DNA of 64,000 nt, from contig CAKTOF010000012.1 in assembly GCA_934589675.1 (NCBI GenBank), positions 1 through 64,000 of the forward strand, given 5' to 3'. The translations under genes were made by a program, and so were the position numbers. This document shows positions 15,601 through 24,658 of the stretch, piece after piece; the first letter of the stretch is position 1; each line of letters begins with the position of its first letter. Below the pieces are notes generated by a model. The model was given only the letters and a program-made list of their open reading frames with translations. It was not told the DNA's origin and ran no database searches. This DNA comes from an uncultured Oscillospiraceae bacterium (lineage in GTDB: Bacteria; Bacillota; Clostridia; Oscillospirales; Oscillospiraceae).

Positions 15601-16479
15601 TTGATTAAGAGCATGACAGGCTACGGCCGCGCGCAGCAGACGCTGCACGGCCGCGAGATCACGGTCGAGGTGCGCTCGGTCAACAACCGCTACCTCGACT
15701 GCACCGTGAAGCTGCCGCGCGCATACGCGTTCGCGGAGGACCCGGTGCGCCAGCGCGTCAAGGCGCGCATCACGCGCGGCAAGACGGACGTCTACGTTTC
15801 CGTGAACGCCGCCGAGGACGAGAACGTGAGCGTCACGCTCAACCGCCCCGCGCTGGAGGGGTATCTCGCCGCGCTGCGCGCCATTGCGGCAGAGTATGAC
15901 GTGCGGGACGACGTCTCCGTCATGTCGCTCGCCCGCCTGCCGGACGTCCTGACGCTTGAAAAGCAGGAGGAGGACGCTGAGCAGCTCGGCGCGGACATCC
16001 TGTCCGTGCTGGATGAGGCGCTGGAGAAGTTTGACGAGATGCGCGAAAAAGAGGGCGCGGCCATGGAGGCCGACGTCCGCGGCCGCGCCGAAGCGATCGG
16101 CTCGCTCGTGTCCAGGGTCGAGGCGCGCTCGCCGGAGACGGTCGCGGAGTACCGCGCGCGCCTGACGGCGAAGATGCAGGAGATCCTTGCGGGCGCGACA
16201 GTCGACGAGGGCCGCCTTCTCACCGAGGCCGCCATCTACGCCGACAAGGTCGCCGTCGACGAGGAGACCGTCCGCCTGCGCAGCCATCTTTCGCAGATGG
16301 ATCAGATGCTCACGGGCGGCGGCGCCGTCGGCCGCAAGCTCGACTTCCTCATGCAGGAAATGAACCGCGAGGCGAACACCATCGGCTCAAAGTGCTCCGA
16401 CGTCGCGCTCGCCCGCGTCGTCGTCGAGATCAAGGCGGAGCTGGAGAAGATCCGCGAGCAGATCCAGAATATCGAGTAA
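15601..16479 (+). CDS. YicC family protein
   Basis: A 292-residue YicC-family protein with the characteristic start MIKSMTGYGRAQ (initiating at TTG 15601 behind GGGGGAT), RSVNNRYLD, and the C-terminal DFLMQEMNREANTIGSKC. YicC proteins are described as endoribonucleases acting on small RNAs in enterics. In Firmicutes the gene heads a conserved housekeeping cluster with remA and gmk, as here. An alternative ATG at 15613 would remove the conserved first residues. Confidence 0.92.
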   Translation: MIKSMTGYGRAQQTLHGREITVEVRSVNNRYLDCTVKLPRAYAFAEDPVRQRVKARITRGKTDVYVSVNAAEDENVSVTLNRPALEGYLAALRAIAAEYDVRDDVSVMSLARLPDVLTLEKQEEDAEQLGADILSVLDEALEKFDEMREKEGAAMEADVRGRAEAIGSLVSRVEARSPETVAEYRARLTAKMQEILAGATVDEGRLLTEAAIYADKVAVDEETVRLRSHLSQMDQMLTGGGAVGRKLDFLMQEMNREANTIGSKCSDVALARVVVEIKAELEKIREQIQNIE

Positions 16480-16492
16480 GGAGGCCTCTGCG

Positions 16493-16759
16493 GTGAAACT
16501 CATCAACATCGGCTTCGGCAATATGGTCTCGGCCGGCCGGCTCCTCGCCATCGTCAGCCCGGACTCCGCGCCCATCAAGCGCATCGTTCAGGAGGCGCGC
16601 GACCGCGGGATGCTCATCGACGCGACTTACGGCCGCCGTACGCGCGCCGTGATCATTATGGACACCGACCACGTCATCCTCTCCGCCATCCTGCCCGAGA
16701 CGGTCGCAGGGCGGCTTGAGGACAAAAATCTTCCGGACGATGTGGAGGAAGACGAATGA
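16493..16759 (+). CDS. remA: DUF370 / RemA-type regulatory protein
   Basis: An 88-residue protein beginning MKLINIGFGNMVSAGRLLAI, typical of RemA, a DNA-binding activator of matrix and osmoprotection genes in Bacillus. Conserved RRTRAVIIMDTDHVILSA is in the middle. The GTG at 16493 follows a strong AAGGAGG. It overlaps gmk by 4 bases. The gene order yicC-remA-gmk-rpoZ is the standard Firmicute arrangement. Its targets in this organism are unknown. Confidence 0.92.
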   Translation: MKLINIGFGNMVSAGRLLAIVSPDSAPIKRIVQEARDRGMLIDATYGRRTRAVIIMDTDHVILSAILPETVAGRLEDKNLPDDVEEDE

Positions 16760-17352
16760 GCAAGGGAAAGCTGCTGATCCTCTCGGGCCCGTCGGGCGTG
16801 GGGAAAAGCTCGGTCGTTTCCGAACTGCTCACGCGCTGTCCCGATCTCTATTTTTCGATCTCCGCCACGACCCGGACGAAGCGCCCGGGCGAGGAGAACG
16901 GCGTGAACTACTGGTTCGTCTCGCGGGAGGAATTTGACGCTCTTCTCGCGCGCGACGCGCTTTTAGAGCACGCTGAATATGTTGGAAATTGCTACGGCAC
17001 GCCGGCCGCGCCCATTGACGAGGCGCTGGACGCCGGGCGCGACGTCCTGCTCGACATCGAGGTGCAGGGCGCCATGCAGGTGAAGAAGAAGCGACCGGAC
17101 GCCGTCATGGTGTTCCTCGCCGCGCCGAGCTTTGCCGAGCTCTCCCGCCGCCTGACCGGCCGGGGCGACACCGCGCCGGACAAGGTCCGCCGCCGCCTCG
17201 AGCAGGCCCGCTGGGAATACCGGCAGGCGGAGAATTATTCCTACATCGTCGTCAACAATGACATCAGCGCCGCCGCAGGCGAGCTGATGAGCATCATCCA
17301 AGCCGAAAAGTGCCGGACGAAAGACCGGCTGGACTTATTGAAGGAGGACTAA
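16756..17352 (+). CDS. gmk: Guanylate kinase
   Basis: A 198-residue cytosolic enzyme converting GMP to GDP with ATP. The P-loop LSGPSGVGKSSV is near residue 8. SISATTRTKRPGEENGVNYWFV binds GMP, and the lid segment RRLEQARWEYRQAENYSYIVVNND follows. Normal length. It lies between remA (overlapping ATGA) and rpoZ. Confidence 0.96.
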   Translation: MSKGKLLILSGPSGVGKSSVVSELLTRCPDLYFSISATTRTKRPGEENGVNYWFVSREEFDALLARDALLEHAEYVGNCYGTPAAPIDEALDAGRDVLLDIEVQGAMQVKKKRPDAVMVFLAAPSFAELSRRLTGRGDTAPDKVRRRLEQARWEYRQAENYSYIVVNNDISAAAGELMSIIQAEKCRTKDRLDLLKED

Positions 17353-17355
17353 CCC

Positions 17356-17559
17356 ATGCTTTACCCGCCAATGTCTGAACTGCTCAAACACATCGACAGC
17401 CGCTATCTCCTCGTGAACGTCGTCGCGCGGCGCGCGCGCCAGATCGCCATCGAGGAAGAGGAATTCGGCGCCCAGAGCGACGAGAAGCCCGTCACCCAGG
17501 CCATCCGCGAGGTGTCCGAGGGCAAGCTGACGGCCACGCTCAAGCCGGAATACATCTGA
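17356..17559 (+). CDS. rpoZ: RNA polymerase omega subunit
   Basis: A 67-residue omega subunit. SRYLLVNVVARRARQIAIEE matches the conserved core that wraps the beta' C-terminus. The ATG at 17356 follows a GGAGG at the end of gmk. An inverted repeat follows the stop. Confidence 0.93.
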   Translation: MLYPPMSELLKHIDSRYLLVNVVARRARQIAIEEEEFGAQSDEKPVTQAIREVSEGKLTATLKPEYI

Positions 17560-17570
17560 TCCCCGCCGCG

Positions 17571-17600
17571 GCGGGCCGCAGGGAGAAGCCTGCGGCCCGC
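17571..17600 (+). terminator. Strong hairpin between rpoZ and priA, no U-tract
   Basis: A perfect 12-bp stem, GCGGGCCGCAGG / CCTGCGGCCCGC, with a 6-base loop. The bases after it are TTCGGCGCC, so it is not a classical terminator. It could be a partial terminator, an RNA-processing site or a 3'-end stabiliser. Confidence 0.5.
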
Positions 17601-17635
17601 TTCGGCGCCTAAACGGGAAGGAGGTCTCAGCCGCC

Positions 17636-20089
17636 ATGATCGCCAAAATCGCCGTCTCGGCGGCCGTGCTCTCCATCGACAAGCCGTATGATTACCGCGT
17701 GCCGGACTCGCTCGCGGACGTGTGCCGCCCCGGCGTGCGCGTCATGGTCCCGTTCGGCCGCGGCAACCGCGCCAGCGAGGGCGTCGTCCTCGCGGCGGAG
17801 GACGGACGCGGAGAGGCGCTCAAGGCCGTCACGCAGGTGCTCGACGCCGAGCCTGTGCTGTCGGACGAGCTGCTGCGCCTTGCCGCGTTCGTGCGCGAGC
17901 GGTATTTCTGCACTTATTATGACGCCGTGCGCGCCATGCTCCCGGCGGGGCTGTGGTTTTCCTACAGCCAGACCTATACCATTGCCGACACGGCCGGTGA
18001 CTGGCGGGAGCTGATGCGCCGCCAGCCGGAGGCGCTCGGCGTTATGGAGGCCATCGCGGCGCTCGGCGGCCGCGCGGAGCGCGAGGCGCTCAAAAAGCAG
18101 TTTCCCGAGCAAACGCTCGACAAGGCGCTTCGGAGCCTGCTGGGGAAAAAGCTTCTGACGGCAGACACGGACCTTCTGCGCCGCGCGCGTGACAAGACGG
18201 AGAAGATCGCGTCTCTTGCGGCGGACGCCGAGGATGCGCTTTCCTATGCGCGCAGCCGGAAAAAGAGCGCACCGCTCCAGACGGCCGTGCTCGAGCTGCT
18301 CGCGGCCATCGGCTCGGGCAGCGTCAAGGACATCGCCTATTTCACCGGCGCGTCCGGCGCGACGTTCCGCCGGCTTGAGACGCTCGGCTATCTGAAGCTG
18401 AGTGAGCAGGAGGTGCTCCGCCGCCCGGCCGCCGAGCCGGCGGGCGAGAAGCAGGCCATCGTCCTGAGCGAAGAGCAGCAGGCGGCCTACGACGGCCTGC
18501 TCGCACGCTCTCGCCGGCCGCAGCCCGGCGCTGCGCTTTTATACGGCGTGACGGGCTCGGGCAAGACGGCCGTGTACCTGCGGCTCATCGAGGACTGCCT
18601 CGCCGCGGGCAAAAGCGCGCTCGTGCTCGTGCCGGAGATCGCGCTGACGCCGCAGCTTCTGCGGCAGTTCACGGCGCAGTTCGGCGAGCTGGTCGGCGTG
18701 CTGCACTCGTCGCTTCGTGTCGGCGAGCGCTATGACGAGTGGAAGCGCATCCGGTCGGGGCAGGCCCGCGTCGTCGTGGGCACGCGCTCGGCCGTGTTTG
18801 CGCCGCTGCGAAATCCGGGGCTCTTCATCGTCGATGAGGAGCAGGAGCATACCTACAAATCCGAAAACAATCCCCGCTATCACGCGCGAGAGGTCGCCAT
18901 CTGCCGCGGCGCGCGCTCCGGCGCGCTGACCGTGCTCGGCTCGGCCACGCCGTCGGTCGAGACGATGTACCGCGCCAAAACGGGCGCGTACAGCCTTTTT
19001 GAGATCCGCGGCCGCTACAACGGCCGTGCGCTGCCGCTTGTGACGATCACGGACATGAAGCAGGAATTAAGATCCGGCAACGCTTCGGCCATCGGCGCGG
19101 CCGTGCGGCAGGGCATCGCGGAGAATATGGCGCTCGGGCGGCAGACCATCCTGCTGCTCAACCGCCGCGGCGCGAGCCGGCTCGTGCTGTGCGTCGACTG
19201 CGGCGCTGTGCCGCAGTGCCCGCGGTGCAGCGTGAACCTGACGTACCATTCCGCCAACGGCCGGCTCATGTGCCATTATTGCGGCCACTCCGAGGCCATG
19301 CCGCCGCGCTGCCCCGTCTGCGGCGGGCACTTAAAGCCCGTCGGGACCGGAACGCAGCGCGCCGAGCTGGAATTATACGAGCAGATCCCGGAGGTGAAGG
19401 TGCTCCGCATGGACGCCGACACTGTCTCGGCCACAAATCCGCATGAGAAGATCCTGCGCAAATTCCGCGAGAAGAAGGCGGACGTGCTCATCGGCACGCA
19501 GATGGTCGCCAAGGGGCTTGACTTTGAAAATGTGACGCTGGTCGGCGTGCTCGACGCGGACGCGTCGCTGTACATGGACCATTACCGCGCGTCGGAGACG
19601 ACGTTTTCCATGCTGACGCAGGTCGTCGGACGCGCCGGGCGCGGCGAGCTCTCAGGGCGCGCCGTCATCCAGACCATGACGCCGGACAACGCCGTCATCC
19701 AGCTCGCCGCGGCGCAGGATTACGACGGGTTTTACGACATGGAGATCGGCGTGCGGGAGCTGCGCGGCGCGCCGCCGTTTGCCGATCTTTTTACCGTTAC
19801 GTTCACCGGCCGGACGGAGTCCCGCGTGGCCGAGGGCGCGCTCGCGTTTCGCTCCGCGCTCGTCGCGGCGCTCTCGCAGCCGGATTATGCGAAGATCGCC
19901 ATGCAGGTGCTCGGCCCCGCGCCGGCCGCCGTGGCGAAGATCAACAATACCTACCGCTACCGCCTGACGCTCTCGTGCCGCAACAGCCGGCTCGTGCGCG
20001 ATCTGCTGCGGCAGCTGCTTGCACGCTTTGCGCGCGACCCGAAAATGAGAGAAGTGTCGGCCTTTGCCGACGTCAACAGCTACGAATAG
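17636..20089 (+). CDS. priA: Primosomal protein N' (helicase PriA)
   Basis: An 817-residue 3'-5' helicase that restarts stalled replication forks. The N-terminal 3'-binding domain reads DKPYDYRVPDSL ... VMVPFGRGNR. The helicase core has Walker A GVTGSGKTAVYL and motif II DEEQEH. The zinc module has CVDCG, CPRC, CHYC and CPVC. VGRAGRGELSG is motif VI. Length is usual. It starts at ATG 17636 behind AAGGAGG and is followed by def after 12 bases. Confidence 0.96.
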   Translation: MIAKIAVSAAVLSIDKPYDYRVPDSLADVCRPGVRVMVPFGRGNRASEGVVLAAEDGRGEALKAVTQVLDAEPVLSDELLRLAAFVRERYFCTYYDAVRAMLPAGLWFSYSQTYTIADTAGDWRELMRRQPEALGVMEAIAALGGRAEREALKKQFPEQTLDKALRSLLGKKLLTADTDLLRRARDKTEKIASLAADAEDALSYARSRKKSAPLQTAVLELLAAIGSGSVKDIAYFTGASGATFRRLETLGYLKLSEQEVLRRPAAEPAGEKQAIVLSEEQQAAYDGLLARSRRPQPGAALLYGVTGSGKTAVYLRLIEDCLAAGKSALVLVPEIALTPQLLRQFTAQFGELVGVLHSSLRVGERYDEWKRIRSGQARVVVGTRSAVFAPLRNPGLFIVDEEQEHTYKSENNPRYHAREVAICRGARSGALTVLGSATPSVETMYRAKTGAYSLFEIRGRYNGRALPLVTITDMKQELRSGNASAIGAAVRQGIAENMALGRQTILLLNRRGASRLVLCVDCGAVPQCPRCSVNLTYHSANGRLMCHYCGHSEAMPPRCPVCGGHLKPVGTGTQRAELELYEQIPEVKVLRMDADTVSATNPHEKILRKFREKKADVLIGTQMVAKGLDFENVTLVGVLDADASLYMDHYRASETTFSMLTQVVGRAGRGELSGRAVIQTMTPDNAVIQLAAAQDYDGFYDMEIGVRELRGAPPFADLFTVTFTGRTESRVAEGALAFRSALVAALSQPDYAKIAMQVLGPAPAAVAKINNTYRYRLTLSCRNSRLVRDLLRQLLARFARDPKMREVSAFADVNSYE

Positions 20090-20101
20090 GAGGCTATCAC
20101 C

Positions 20102-20584
20102 ATGGCAATCCGCAACATCCTGACCGAGGGCGACGAGACCCTCTATAAAAAGTCCCGCCCCGTGACGGACTTCAATGACCGCCTGCACACGCTGCTCGAC
20201 GATATGCGCCAGACGCTCGAGGAGGCCAACGGCGTGGGGCTTGCCGCGCCGCAGGTCGGCGTGCTGCGCCGCGCCGTGCTCGTCGACAACGGCGAGGAAG
20301 TGCTCGAGCTCATCAACCCCGAGATCCTCGAGACGCGCGGCGAGCAGACCGGCCCCGAGGGCTGCCTGAGCGTGCCGGGCAAGTACGGCATGGTCACGCG
20401 CCCGGACTTCGTGCGCGTGCGCGCGCAGGATCGCTTCGGCGCTTGGCACGAGTACGCAGGCACGGAGCTGACAGCCCGCTGCTTCTGCCACGAGATCGAG
20501 CATCTCGACGGCCACCTCTATACAGAGCACGTCACCCGCTTTATGACGGAGGAGGAGCTGGAAGATTACTACGGGGAGGACTGA
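20102..20584 (+). CDS. def: Peptide deformylase
   Basis: A 160-residue metalloprotease removing the formyl group from nascent proteins. All three signatures are present: GVGLAAPQVGV, EGCLSVPG (metal cysteine) and CHEIEHLDGHLY (two histidines and the catalytic glutamate). It is placed between priA and fmt, the enzyme that adds the formyl group to Met-tRNA. Confidence 0.97.
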   Translation: MAIRNILTEGDETLYKKSRPVTDFNDRLHTLLDDMRQTLEEANGVGLAAPQVGVLRRAVLVDNGEEVLELINPEILETRGEQTGPEGCLSVPGKYGMVTRPDFVRVRAQDRFGAWHEYAGTELTARCFCHEIEHLDGHLYTEHVTRFMTEEELEDYYGED

Positions 20585-20588
20585 TCCC

Positions 20589-21509
20589 ATGCGCATTGTC
20601 TTTATGGGCACGCCTCAGATCGCGGCCGCGTGCCTCGAGCGGCTCGTTGCAGACGGCTGCGACATCGTCGCCGTCTACACCAAGCCCGATACGCCGAAAA
20701 ACCGCGGCATGAAGCTGCAGCCGAGCGAGGTCAAGGTGGCCGCGCTCGCGCACGGCATCCCGGTCTGCCAGCCGGTGAACTTCAAGGACGAGGCGACGGT
20801 CGCGGAGCTTGCGGCCTTAAAGCCCGACCTCATCGCCGTCGTGGCCTACGGCCGCATCCTGCCCGTCAGCGTCCTGAATATCCCGCCGAAGGGCTGCATC
20901 AACATCCACGCGAGCCTGCTGCCGCACCTTCGCGGCGCAGGGCCGATCCAGTGGTCCATCTTAAACGGCGACGACAAAACGGGCGTCACGGCCATGTACA
21001 TGGCCGCCGGCATGGACACGGGCGACATGATCGCGTCCATCCAGACGCCCATCGGGGACACGGATACGGGCGTCACGCTGACCGAGCGCCTAGCGGTGCT
21101 CGGCGCGGAGCTGCTCAGCCGCGTTGTGCGCGGCGCGGAGGTCGGCACGCTCTCCCGCACGCCGCAGAACGAGGACGAGGCGACGTATGCCCCCATGCTC
21201 AGCCGCGAGCTTTGCCCCATTGACTGGGAAAAAGACTTTTTTGCCATCAGCTGTCAGGTGCGCGGGCTCATCCCGTGGCCGGTCGCGACGGCGCAGCTCG
21301 GCGGGACGCGGTTTAAGATCTTTGGCGTCGAGCCGGCGGAGAATCCGGACGGGAAAGCGCCGGGGACGCTGCTTGCGCTTGACAAGCGCGGCCTTGTTGT
21401 TGCCTGCGCGGGCGGCGCCGTACGCGTGACGGAGCTGCAGGCCGACGGCGGCAAGCGGATGAGGGCACCGGACTATTTCCGCGGTCATCCGATCGCGCTG
21501 GAGGCTTAA
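20589..21509 (+). CDS. fmt: Methionyl-tRNA formyltransferase
   Basis: A 306-residue enzyme formylating initiator Met-tRNA with 10-formyl-THF. FMGTPQIAAACLERL at the start, VVAYGRILP, and NIHASLLPHLRGAGPIQWSI with catalytic Asn/His are typical. The C-terminal OB-like domain begins near residue 205. The stop is immediately followed by the rsmB ATG. Confidence 0.97.
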   Translation: MRIVFMGTPQIAAACLERLVADGCDIVAVYTKPDTPKNRGMKLQPSEVKVAALAHGIPVCQPVNFKDEATVAELAALKPDLIAVVAYGRILPVSVLNIPPKGCINIHASLLPHLRGAGPIQWSILNGDDKTGVTAMYMAAGMDTGDMIASIQTPIGDTDTGVTLTERLAVLGAELLSRVVRGAEVGTLSRTPQNEDEATYAPMLSRELCPIDWEKDFFAISCQVRGLIPWPVATAQLGGTRFKIFGVEPAENPDGKAPGTLLALDKRGLVVACAGGAVRVTELQADGGKRMRAPDYFRGHPIALEA

Positions 21510-22808
21510 ATGGGCGCGCGCGAAACGGCGCTTGCCGCGCTCATTGCAGGCAGAAAGCAAAACGCGTGGTCGGACGGCGTGCTCAAGGAGTACATCCACC
21601 GCGACCGGCTCGACCGGCGCGACGCGGCGCTGGCAAGCAGGCTGAGCTACGGCGTGCTGCAAAACCGGCTGCTGCTCGACTTTTACATCCAGTCGTTTCT
21701 CCGCGGCAAGCTGAAGGACCTTCAGCCGGTCGTGCTCGACATTCTGCGCCTTGGTGTGTACCAGCTTGCGCTGTGCGACCGCATTCCGGCCTCGGCCGCG
21801 GTCAATGCGGCCGTGGAGCAGACGAAAAAATATGCGAACGCCCGCGCGGCGAGCCTGGTCAACGGCGTGCTGCGCAGCGTTTCGCGCGCGCAGTCGCTGC
21901 CGGAGCCGCCTGACCTTGCAACGAAGTATTCCCACCCGCAGGCGCTGGTCGATCTGCTTTGCGACGCGGTGGGCGAGGCGGAGCTGGAGGCGCTGCTTGC
22001 AGCCGACAACGAGATCCCGGAGACGAGCGTGCAGGTCAACACGCTGCGCGTGCCCGTCGCCGAGGCGGAGGCCGCCATCACGGACGCGGGCGCGGTCTGC
22101 CGGCGCCACCCGCTTGAGCCGGAGTGCCTGCTCGTGTCCGGCACGGGCGCAGTCGACCAGCTTGCGCCGTTTTCACGCGGCTGGGTCTATGTGCAGGACG
22201 CGGGCGCACATCTGGCGGCGCTGGCCGGCTCGCCGATGCCCGGCATGCGCGTGCTCGACGCGTGCGCCGCGCCGGGCGGGAAGAGCTTTGCCGCGGCCGT
22301 TGCGATGAAAAACGAGGGCGAGATTCTCTCGTGCGACCTGCACGAGCACAAAATTCGCCTGATCACTGCGGGCGCGGAGCGGCTCGGGCTTTCGATCATC
22401 GCGCCGCGCGCGCAGGACGCGGGCGTGTTCGACCCGGAGCTCGAGGGGAAATTCGACCTTGTCATCGCCGACGTGCCGTGCTCCGGCCTCGGCGTCATCC
22501 GCAAAAAGCCGGACATCCGCTACAAGCCGCTGGGCGGCCTCGCGGGGCTCCCGGCTGTGCAAAGACGCATTTTAGACAACGTCAGCCGCTACGTCCGCCC
22601 CGGCGGCGTGCTGATCTACAGCACCTGCACGGTGCTCGCGCGCGAAAACGGCGGCGTCGTGCGTGCATTTTTGGACGATCACCCGGAGTTTTCCGCCGAG
22701 ACGCTGCCCATCGGCATCCCGGAGGACGAGACCGGCATGGTCACGCTCTGGCCGCACCGGCACGGGACGGACGGCTTTTTCATCTGCCGGATGCGGAGGT
22801 GTGAGTGA
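21510..22808 (+). CDS. rsmB: 16S rRNA m5C967 methyltransferase RsmB
   Basis: A 432-residue protein. The N-terminal NusB-like domain (about 1-130) is followed by a Rossmann SAM methyltransferase with VLDACAAPGGKSFAAA (SAM loop), VPCSGLGVIRKKPDIRY (motif IV cysteine) and YSTCTVLARENGGVV (motif VI catalytic cysteine). It abuts fmt with no gap and overlaps rlmN. Confidence 0.95.
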   Translation: MGARETALAALIAGRKQNAWSDGVLKEYIHRDRLDRRDAALASRLSYGVLQNRLLLDFYIQSFLRGKLKDLQPVVLDILRLGVYQLALCDRIPASAAVNAAVEQTKKYANARAASLVNGVLRSVSRAQSLPEPPDLATKYSHPQALVDLLCDAVGEAELEALLAADNEIPETSVQVNTLRVPVAEAEAAITDAGAVCRRHPLEPECLLVSGTGAVDQLAPFSRGWVYVQDAGAHLAALAGSPMPGMRVLDACAAPGGKSFAAAVAMKNEGEILSCDLHEHKIRLITAGAERLGLSIIAPRAQDAGVFDPELEGKFDLVIADVPCSGLGVIRKKPDIRYKPLGGLAGLPAVQRRILDNVSRYVRPGGVLIYSTCTVLARENGGVVRAFLDDHPEFSAETLPIGIPEDETGMVTLWPHRHGTDGFFICRMRRCE

Positions 22809-23842
22809 TGCAGCAGATCAAATGCCTGACGCTGCCCGAGCTGACGGAGGCCATGAAGAGCCTCGGCGAGCCGGCATTTCGCGCAAAGCAGGTCTATACA
22901 TGGCTCCACCGCGGCGCGCGCAGCTTTGACGAGATGACGAACCTGTCCAAGGCGCTGCGCGAGAAGCTGGCAGAGCGCTATGCCGTCACCGTGCCCATCG
23001 TCGCGCGCAAGCAGGTCTCAAAAAAAGACGGAACGATCAAATACCTCTGGGAGCTGTCCGACGGAAACTGCGTTGAGACCGTTCTCATGCGCTATCACCA
23101 CGGCAACACCGTGTGCATTTCCTCGCAGGTCGGCTGCCGCATGGGCTGCCGCTTCTGCGCGTCGACCATCGGCGGCAAGATCCGCGACCTCACGGCCGCG
23201 GAAATGCTCGATGAGGTGCTCTTCACGCAGCTTGATTCGGGGCTTCCCATCTCGAACATCGTCCTCATGGGCATCGGCGAGCCGCTGGACAATTTTGACA
23301 CCGTGCTTCGCTTTTTAACGCTCGTCAACAGTGAAGAGGGCATGAACATCGGCATGCGCCACATCAGCCTATCCACCTGCGGCGTCGTCCCGCAAATTGA
23401 CAAACTGGCTGAGTATCGGTTACAATTAACGCTGTCGGTCTCGCTGCACGCGCCGGACGATGAGACGCGGCGCGAGATCATGCCCATCGACCGGAAATAC
23501 GACGTGGCGGAGCTGCTTGCCGCCTGCCGCCGGTATTATCAGGCGACAGGGCGGCGCATCTCGTTTGAGTATGCCATGATCCGCGGCGTGAACGACTCGC
23601 CCGAGCAGGCGAACCTCCTGTGCGAGCGCATCGCGGGCATGGGCGCGCACGTCAATCTCATCCCGCTCAACAACGTCGAGGAGAGCCCCTTAAAGCCCAG
23701 CTCGCGCGAGACGATCGCGGCGTTTCAGGCCATTTTAGAAAAGCGCGGCGTCACGGCGACGGTCCGCCGGAGCCTCGGCGGGGACATCGACGCATCGTGC
23801 GGCCAGCTGCGCCGCAAGCAGATGCAGCAGCAACAGCAGTAA
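22808..23842 (+). CDS. rlmN: Dual-specificity 23S rRNA/tRNA m2A methyltransferase RlmN
   Basis: A 344-residue radical-SAM enzyme methylating A2503 of 23S rRNA and A37 of some tRNAs. CRMGCRFCASTIGG holds the Fe-S cluster cysteines, VLMGIGEPLDNFD is the GEP motif, and HISLSTCGVVP follows. The ATG at 22808 (TGATG with rsmB) is preferred over GTG 22805 because GGAGGT lies six bases upstream. A glutamine-rich tail (MQQQQQ) closes the protein. Confidence 0.95.
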   Translation: MQQIKCLTLPELTEAMKSLGEPAFRAKQVYTWLHRGARSFDEMTNLSKALREKLAERYAVTVPIVARKQVSKKDGTIKYLWELSDGNCVETVLMRYHHGNTVCISSQVGCRMGCRFCASTIGGKIRDLTAAEMLDEVLFTQLDSGLPISNIVLMGIGEPLDNFDTVLRFLTLVNSEEGMNIGMRHISLSTCGVVPQIDKLAEYRLQLTLSVSLHAPDDETRREIMPIDRKYDVAELLAACRRYYQATGRRISFEYAMIRGVNDSPEQANLLCERIAGMGAHVNLIPLNNVEESPLKPSSRETIAAFQAILEKRGVTATVRRSLGGDIDASCGQLRRKQMQQQQQ

Positions 23843-23863
23843 CTTTTAAGGAGGAGTGGTTCG

Positions 23864-24595
23864 ATGCAGGCATGGTCGCTTTCCGACACCGGCCTTGTCC
23901 GGGAACAGAATCAGGATTACTGCGACATCGTCCGCTTTTCCGACGAGCAGCTGCTCACCATCGTGTGCGACGGTATGGGCGGCGCGCGCGCGGGCAATGT
24001 GGCAAGCAAGCTTGCCTGCGAGGTGTTCGCCGGCGAGATCCGACGGACGGTGCATCCGGACATGAGCGCCGCGGCCATCGCGGACATGATGATCGCCGGT
24101 GCGGAGCTTGCCAACCGGACGGTGTACGAGCAGTCGCACCTCGGAACGCAGTTTCAGGGCATGGGCACGACGCTCGTGGCCGCGTTTTTGCAGGGCCGCG
24201 ACGCGACGGTCGCAAATATCGGCGACAGCCGGGCATACTATATGAACCGCAGCGGCATTTCCCGCATCACGGTCGACCACTCCGTCGTGGAGGACATGGT
24301 CCGCCGCGGCGAGCTGACGCCCGATCAGGCCCGGCGCCATCCGCGCCGGAACCTCATCACCCGCGCCGTCGGCACGGAGCCGGACGTGCTGTGCGACATC
24401 TTTACCAAGACGCTTGCGGCCGGCGACTTCCTGCTTCTGTGTACAGACGGCCTGTCGAGCGTCGTGACGGATCAGGAAATGCTCTTCGAGGTCGTCCACG
24501 GGGCCAATCCCGACAACTGCTGCCGGCGCCTGCTGGCCATTGCAATGGCGGCCGGAGCGCCGGACAATGTGACCATGGCGCTCATCCGGGCATAA
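23864..24595 (+). CDS. PP2C-family serine/threonine phosphatase
   Basis: A 243-residue Stp1/PrpC-type phosphatase that removes phosphate from targets of the neighbouring PASTA kinase. Metal-binding motifs are DTGLVREQNQDY, VCDGMGGARAGNVAS, NIGDSRAYY, CTDGLSSVV and PDNVTMALI. It lies 63 bases upstream of prkC, the conserved gene pair in Firmicutes. Confidence 0.95.
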   Translation: MQAWSLSDTGLVREQNQDYCDIVRFSDEQLLTIVCDGMGGARAGNVASKLACEVFAGEIRRTVHPDMSAAAIADMMIAGAELANRTVYEQSHLGTQFQGMGTTLVAAFLQGRDATVANIGDSRAYYMNRSGISRITVDHSVVEDMVRRGELTPDQARRHPRRNLITRAVGTEPDVLCDIFTKTLAAGDFLLLCTDGLSSVVTDQEMLFEVVHGANPDNCCRRLLAIAMAAGAPDNVTMALIRA

Positions 24596-24658
24596 CGGCC
24601 CTGATACAAGAAATAACGGACGGCTTGTGCCGTTCGATCGGAAGGTTACGGAGCAAGT